Shown here: positions 62,432 through 64,000 of the stretch, piece by piece | How positions within the stretch are numbered: position 1 is the first letter of the stretch | Layout: every line of letters starts with the position of its first letter | Source: Pseudomonas viridiflava | Lineage (GTDB): Bacteria > Pseudomonadota > Gammaproteobacteria > Pseudomonadales > Pseudomonadaceae | DNA length: 64,000 nucleotides | NCBI RefSeq assembly: GCF_900602065.1 | Contig: NZ_UWFN01000265.1 | Span: 1 to 64,000, forward strand | Reading direction: 5' to 3' | The notes under the pieces: generated by a model | Seen by the model: only the letters and a program-made list of their open reading frames with translations | Told to the model about the DNA's origin: nothing | The model's database searches: none | Position numbers and translations under genes: made by a program

Positions 62432-63145
62432 TTAGAGCGGTACGCCCAGACGGTTGGCGACTTCTTCGTAGGCTTCGATGACGTCACCGAGGCCCTGGCG
62501 GAAGCGGTCTTTGTCCATTTTCTTCTTGGTGTCTTTGTCCCACAGACGGCAGCCGTCCGGGCTGAATTCGTCGCCTAGGACGATGGAGCCGTCGCTGAAC
62601 ACGCCAAATTCGAGTTTGAAGTCGACCAGCAGCAGGCCGGCGTCATCGAACAGTTTGCTCAGGACTTCGTTGACCTTGAGCGACAGTTCTTTCATGCGAA
62701 CCAGTTGCTCGGCGGTGCCCCAGCCGAATGCCACAACGTGGGATTCGTTGATGAACGGGTCGCCCTTGGCATCGTCCTTCAGGAACAGCTCGAAGGTGTA
62801 CGGGTTGAGCTTGAGGCCCTCTTCAACGCCCAGGCGCTTTACCAGGCTACCGGCGGCGTAGTTACGCACGACGCATTCGACCGGGATCATGTCGAGCTTT
62901 TTGACCAGGACTTCGTTGTCGGCCAGCAGCTTGTCGAATTGGGTCGGAATGCCTGCAGCTTCGAGCTTCTGCATAATGAAGGCGTTGAACTTGTTGTTCA
63001 CCATGCCTTTACGGTCCAGCTGTTCGATACGCTTGCCGTCGAACGCCGAAGTGTCGTTACGGAACAGCAGGATCAAGCGGTCAGCGTCGTCGGTCTTGTA
63101 AACCGACTTGGCTTTGCCGCGGTAGAGTTCTTCACGTTTTTCCAT
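62432..63145 (-). CDS. purC: Phosphoribosylaminoimidazole-succinocarboxamide synthase
   Basis: The protein has 237 residues and starts [19 protein letters not shown], the standard N-terminus. The active site has [26 protein letters not shown] and LVDFKLEFG, then [14 protein letters not shown]. It makes SAICAR in purine synthesis. An ATGGAAAAACG start with a GGAGCCC region upstream is used. Confidence 0.97.
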   Translation of the reverse strand: MEKREELYRGKAKSVYKTDDADRLILLFRNDTSAFDGKRIEQLDRKGMVNNKFNAFIMQKLEAAGIPTQFDKLLADNEVLVKKLDMIPVECVVRNYAAGSLVKRLGVEEGLKLNPYTFELFLKDDAKGDPFINESHVVAFGWGTAEQLVRMKELSLKVNEVLSKLFDDAGLLLVDFKLEFGVFSDGSIVLGDEFSPDGCRLWDKDTKKKMDKDRFRQGLGDVIEAYEEVANRLGVPL

Positions 63146-63173
63146 GATGGGCTCCGCTTGCTAAGTAGTTGGG

Positions 63174-63932
63174 CTAGGCGATATGTCGCCAGTCGAGCCC
63201 TGAATCTTGATCGGCCAATTGTAACCAGTCCGGATCGCACCCTAAGGTGTCGACGAAACATTGCCGGGCCAGATGCGGCAGATTGTTCTTGCTGCTGAGG
63301 TGGGCCAGTACCAGATGTTGCAGGTCCTGCCAGCCCAACTCGTTCACCAGGCTTGCGGCCTGATGGTTGTTCAAATGTCCTTCGCTGCCACCGACCCGCT
63401 GCTTCAGGAAGTACGGGTAGTGACCGCGGGCAAGCATGTCCCGGCAGTGGTTGGACTCGATCATCAGGGCGTCCAGACCGTGGTAGCTTTGCAGCACCGT
63501 CGGGCAGTACGAACCCAGATCCGTCAGCAGACCAAAACGACGCGTGCCGTCGGTGAAGACAAACTGCGTCGGCTCAAGGGCATCGTGAGCGACGGACACC
63601 ACGTGGATGTTCAACGCTCCCAACTGCAAATCCTGCCCGCCTGCCAGATACCCGGCGACTTCAACAGGCTTGCGCAACCCTCGCGCCGTGCCACTGCTCA
63701 TGTACACCGGCAGATTGTAGCGCCGAGACAGCAAACCCACGCCATGCACGTGATCGGCATGTTCGTGGGTTACCAGAATCGCACTCAACTGATGCGCGCT
63801 AAGCCCTAGCCGCGCCAGTCGTCGTTCGGTTTCCCGCAGGGAGAAACCGCAATCCACCAGCACATGCGTATTACCGCTGGCTACCAGCGTGCCATTCCCT
63901 TGGCTGCCGCTGCCTAATACTGCGAAACGCAC
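63174..63932 (-). CDS. MBL-fold metallo-hydrolase (YycJ-like)
   Basis: The protein has 252 residues from a GTG start that follows the upstream stop directly. The metal motif is THEHADH (about 55-61); further ligands include D140-type TDLGSY and HLSSKNN. The family includes 5'-3' exonuclease-like enzymes; the substrate is unknown. It is coupled to the upstream gene and followed by purC, as in other Pseudomonas genomes. Confidence 0.92.
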   Translation of the reverse strand: MRFAVLGSGSQGNGTLVASGNTHVLVDCGFSLRETERRLARLGLSAHQLSAILVTHEHADHVHGVGLLSRRYNLPVYMSSGTARGLRKPVEVAGYLAGGQDLQLGALNIHVVSVAHDALEPTQFVFTDGTRRFGLLTDLGSYCPTVLQSYHGLDALMIESNHCRDMLARGHYPYFLKQRVGGSEGHLNNHQAASLVNELGWQDLQHLVLAHLSSKNNLPHLARQCFVDTLGCDPDWLQLADQDSGLDWRHIA

Positions 63933-64000
63933 TTAACCCAGGTTGTCTTGAATGACACCCAGTACGCGACGGGCAACATCTGCCGGCGCGACGGTGTTGA
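63933..64000 (-). CDS. 3' end of a CDS truncated by the window edge (probably bamC by gene order)
   Basis: The minus strand reads NTVAPADVARRVLGVIQDNLG and a TAA stop directly before the MBL-fold GTG. In Pseudomonas the order dapA-bamC-MBL-purC is common. The 21 visible residues are not enough to identify BamC itself. Confidence 0.4.
   Translation of the reverse strand, partial: NTVAPADVARRVLGVIQDNLG

Overview
The window reads as a chromosome segment of a fluorescent-group Pseudomonas. The support is indirect but consistent. Recognisable genes such as rdgC, cysK, lpxO, pxpABC, ptrB, rnd, maeA and purC look pseudomonad. Two REP-type palindrome families typical of the genus punctuate the intergenic gaps, and the base composition is GC-rich. 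No 16S rRNA or other species marker is present, so the species is not assigned.

1-17.9 kb (all minus strand): a non-ribosomal peptide synthetase (NRPS) cluster transcribed leftward and running off the left edge. In transcription order it holds an MbtH-like protein, a type II thioesterase, a SyrP-like Fe(II)/2-oxoglutarate aspartyl beta-hydroxylase, a 4278-residue NRPS and the start of a second NRPS. The large NRPS has the order FAAL-PCP-C-A-PCP-C-A-PCP-E-C-A-PCP. Specificity residues read by eye give Asp for the second A domain, which is followed by epimerisation, and Ser for the third. The first A domain of the next protein appears to share the third domain's Ser code. The implied product begins acyl-X-D-(hydroxy)Asp-Ser-Ser, like the corrugatin class of lipopeptide siderophores. 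A Fur-like box overlapping an iron-starvation sigma-type promoter upstream of mbtH fits that reading.

17.9-31.1 kb: an IS66 transposase scrap, tRNA-Asp and tRNA-Val, rdgC, a BASS-family transporter, then a tight plus-strand operon. The operon encodes a GntR regulator, two ABC ATPases, a binding protein, two permeases and a gamma-glutamyltransferase-like enzyme, and looks like a peptide or gamma-glutamyl-peptide uptake system. A DUF411 exported protein and a serine-type transporter follow.

31.4-57.6 kb: mostly core and housekeeping genes. These are an amino-acid-type chemoreceptor, a DMT exporter, LpxO, CysK, a DUF748 protein, a MoxR/VWA pair, the 5-oxoprolinase operon pxpABC, a class II glutamine amidotransferase, oligopeptidase B, a cyclic-nucleotide-binding protein, small RNA/DNA enzymes (YajD, a SpoU methyltransferase, Ogt, RNase D), YcgN, YcgL, a nitroreductase, a D-2-hydroxyacid dehydrogenase and NAD-malic enzyme.

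57.9-62.3 kb: a small variable patch. An intact HAD phosphatase gene, a decayed small-membrane-protein frame, a RelE-type/HigA-type toxin-antitoxin pair, a broken second copy of the HAD gene and an intact small-membrane-protein gene suggest a tandem duplication with a toxin-antitoxin module inside. Further right are two hypothetical genes and what looks like a recombinase fragment beside tRNA-Ser(CGA).

62.4-64 kb: conserved purC, an MBL-fold hydrolase and the 3' end of a further gene (bamC expected from gene order).
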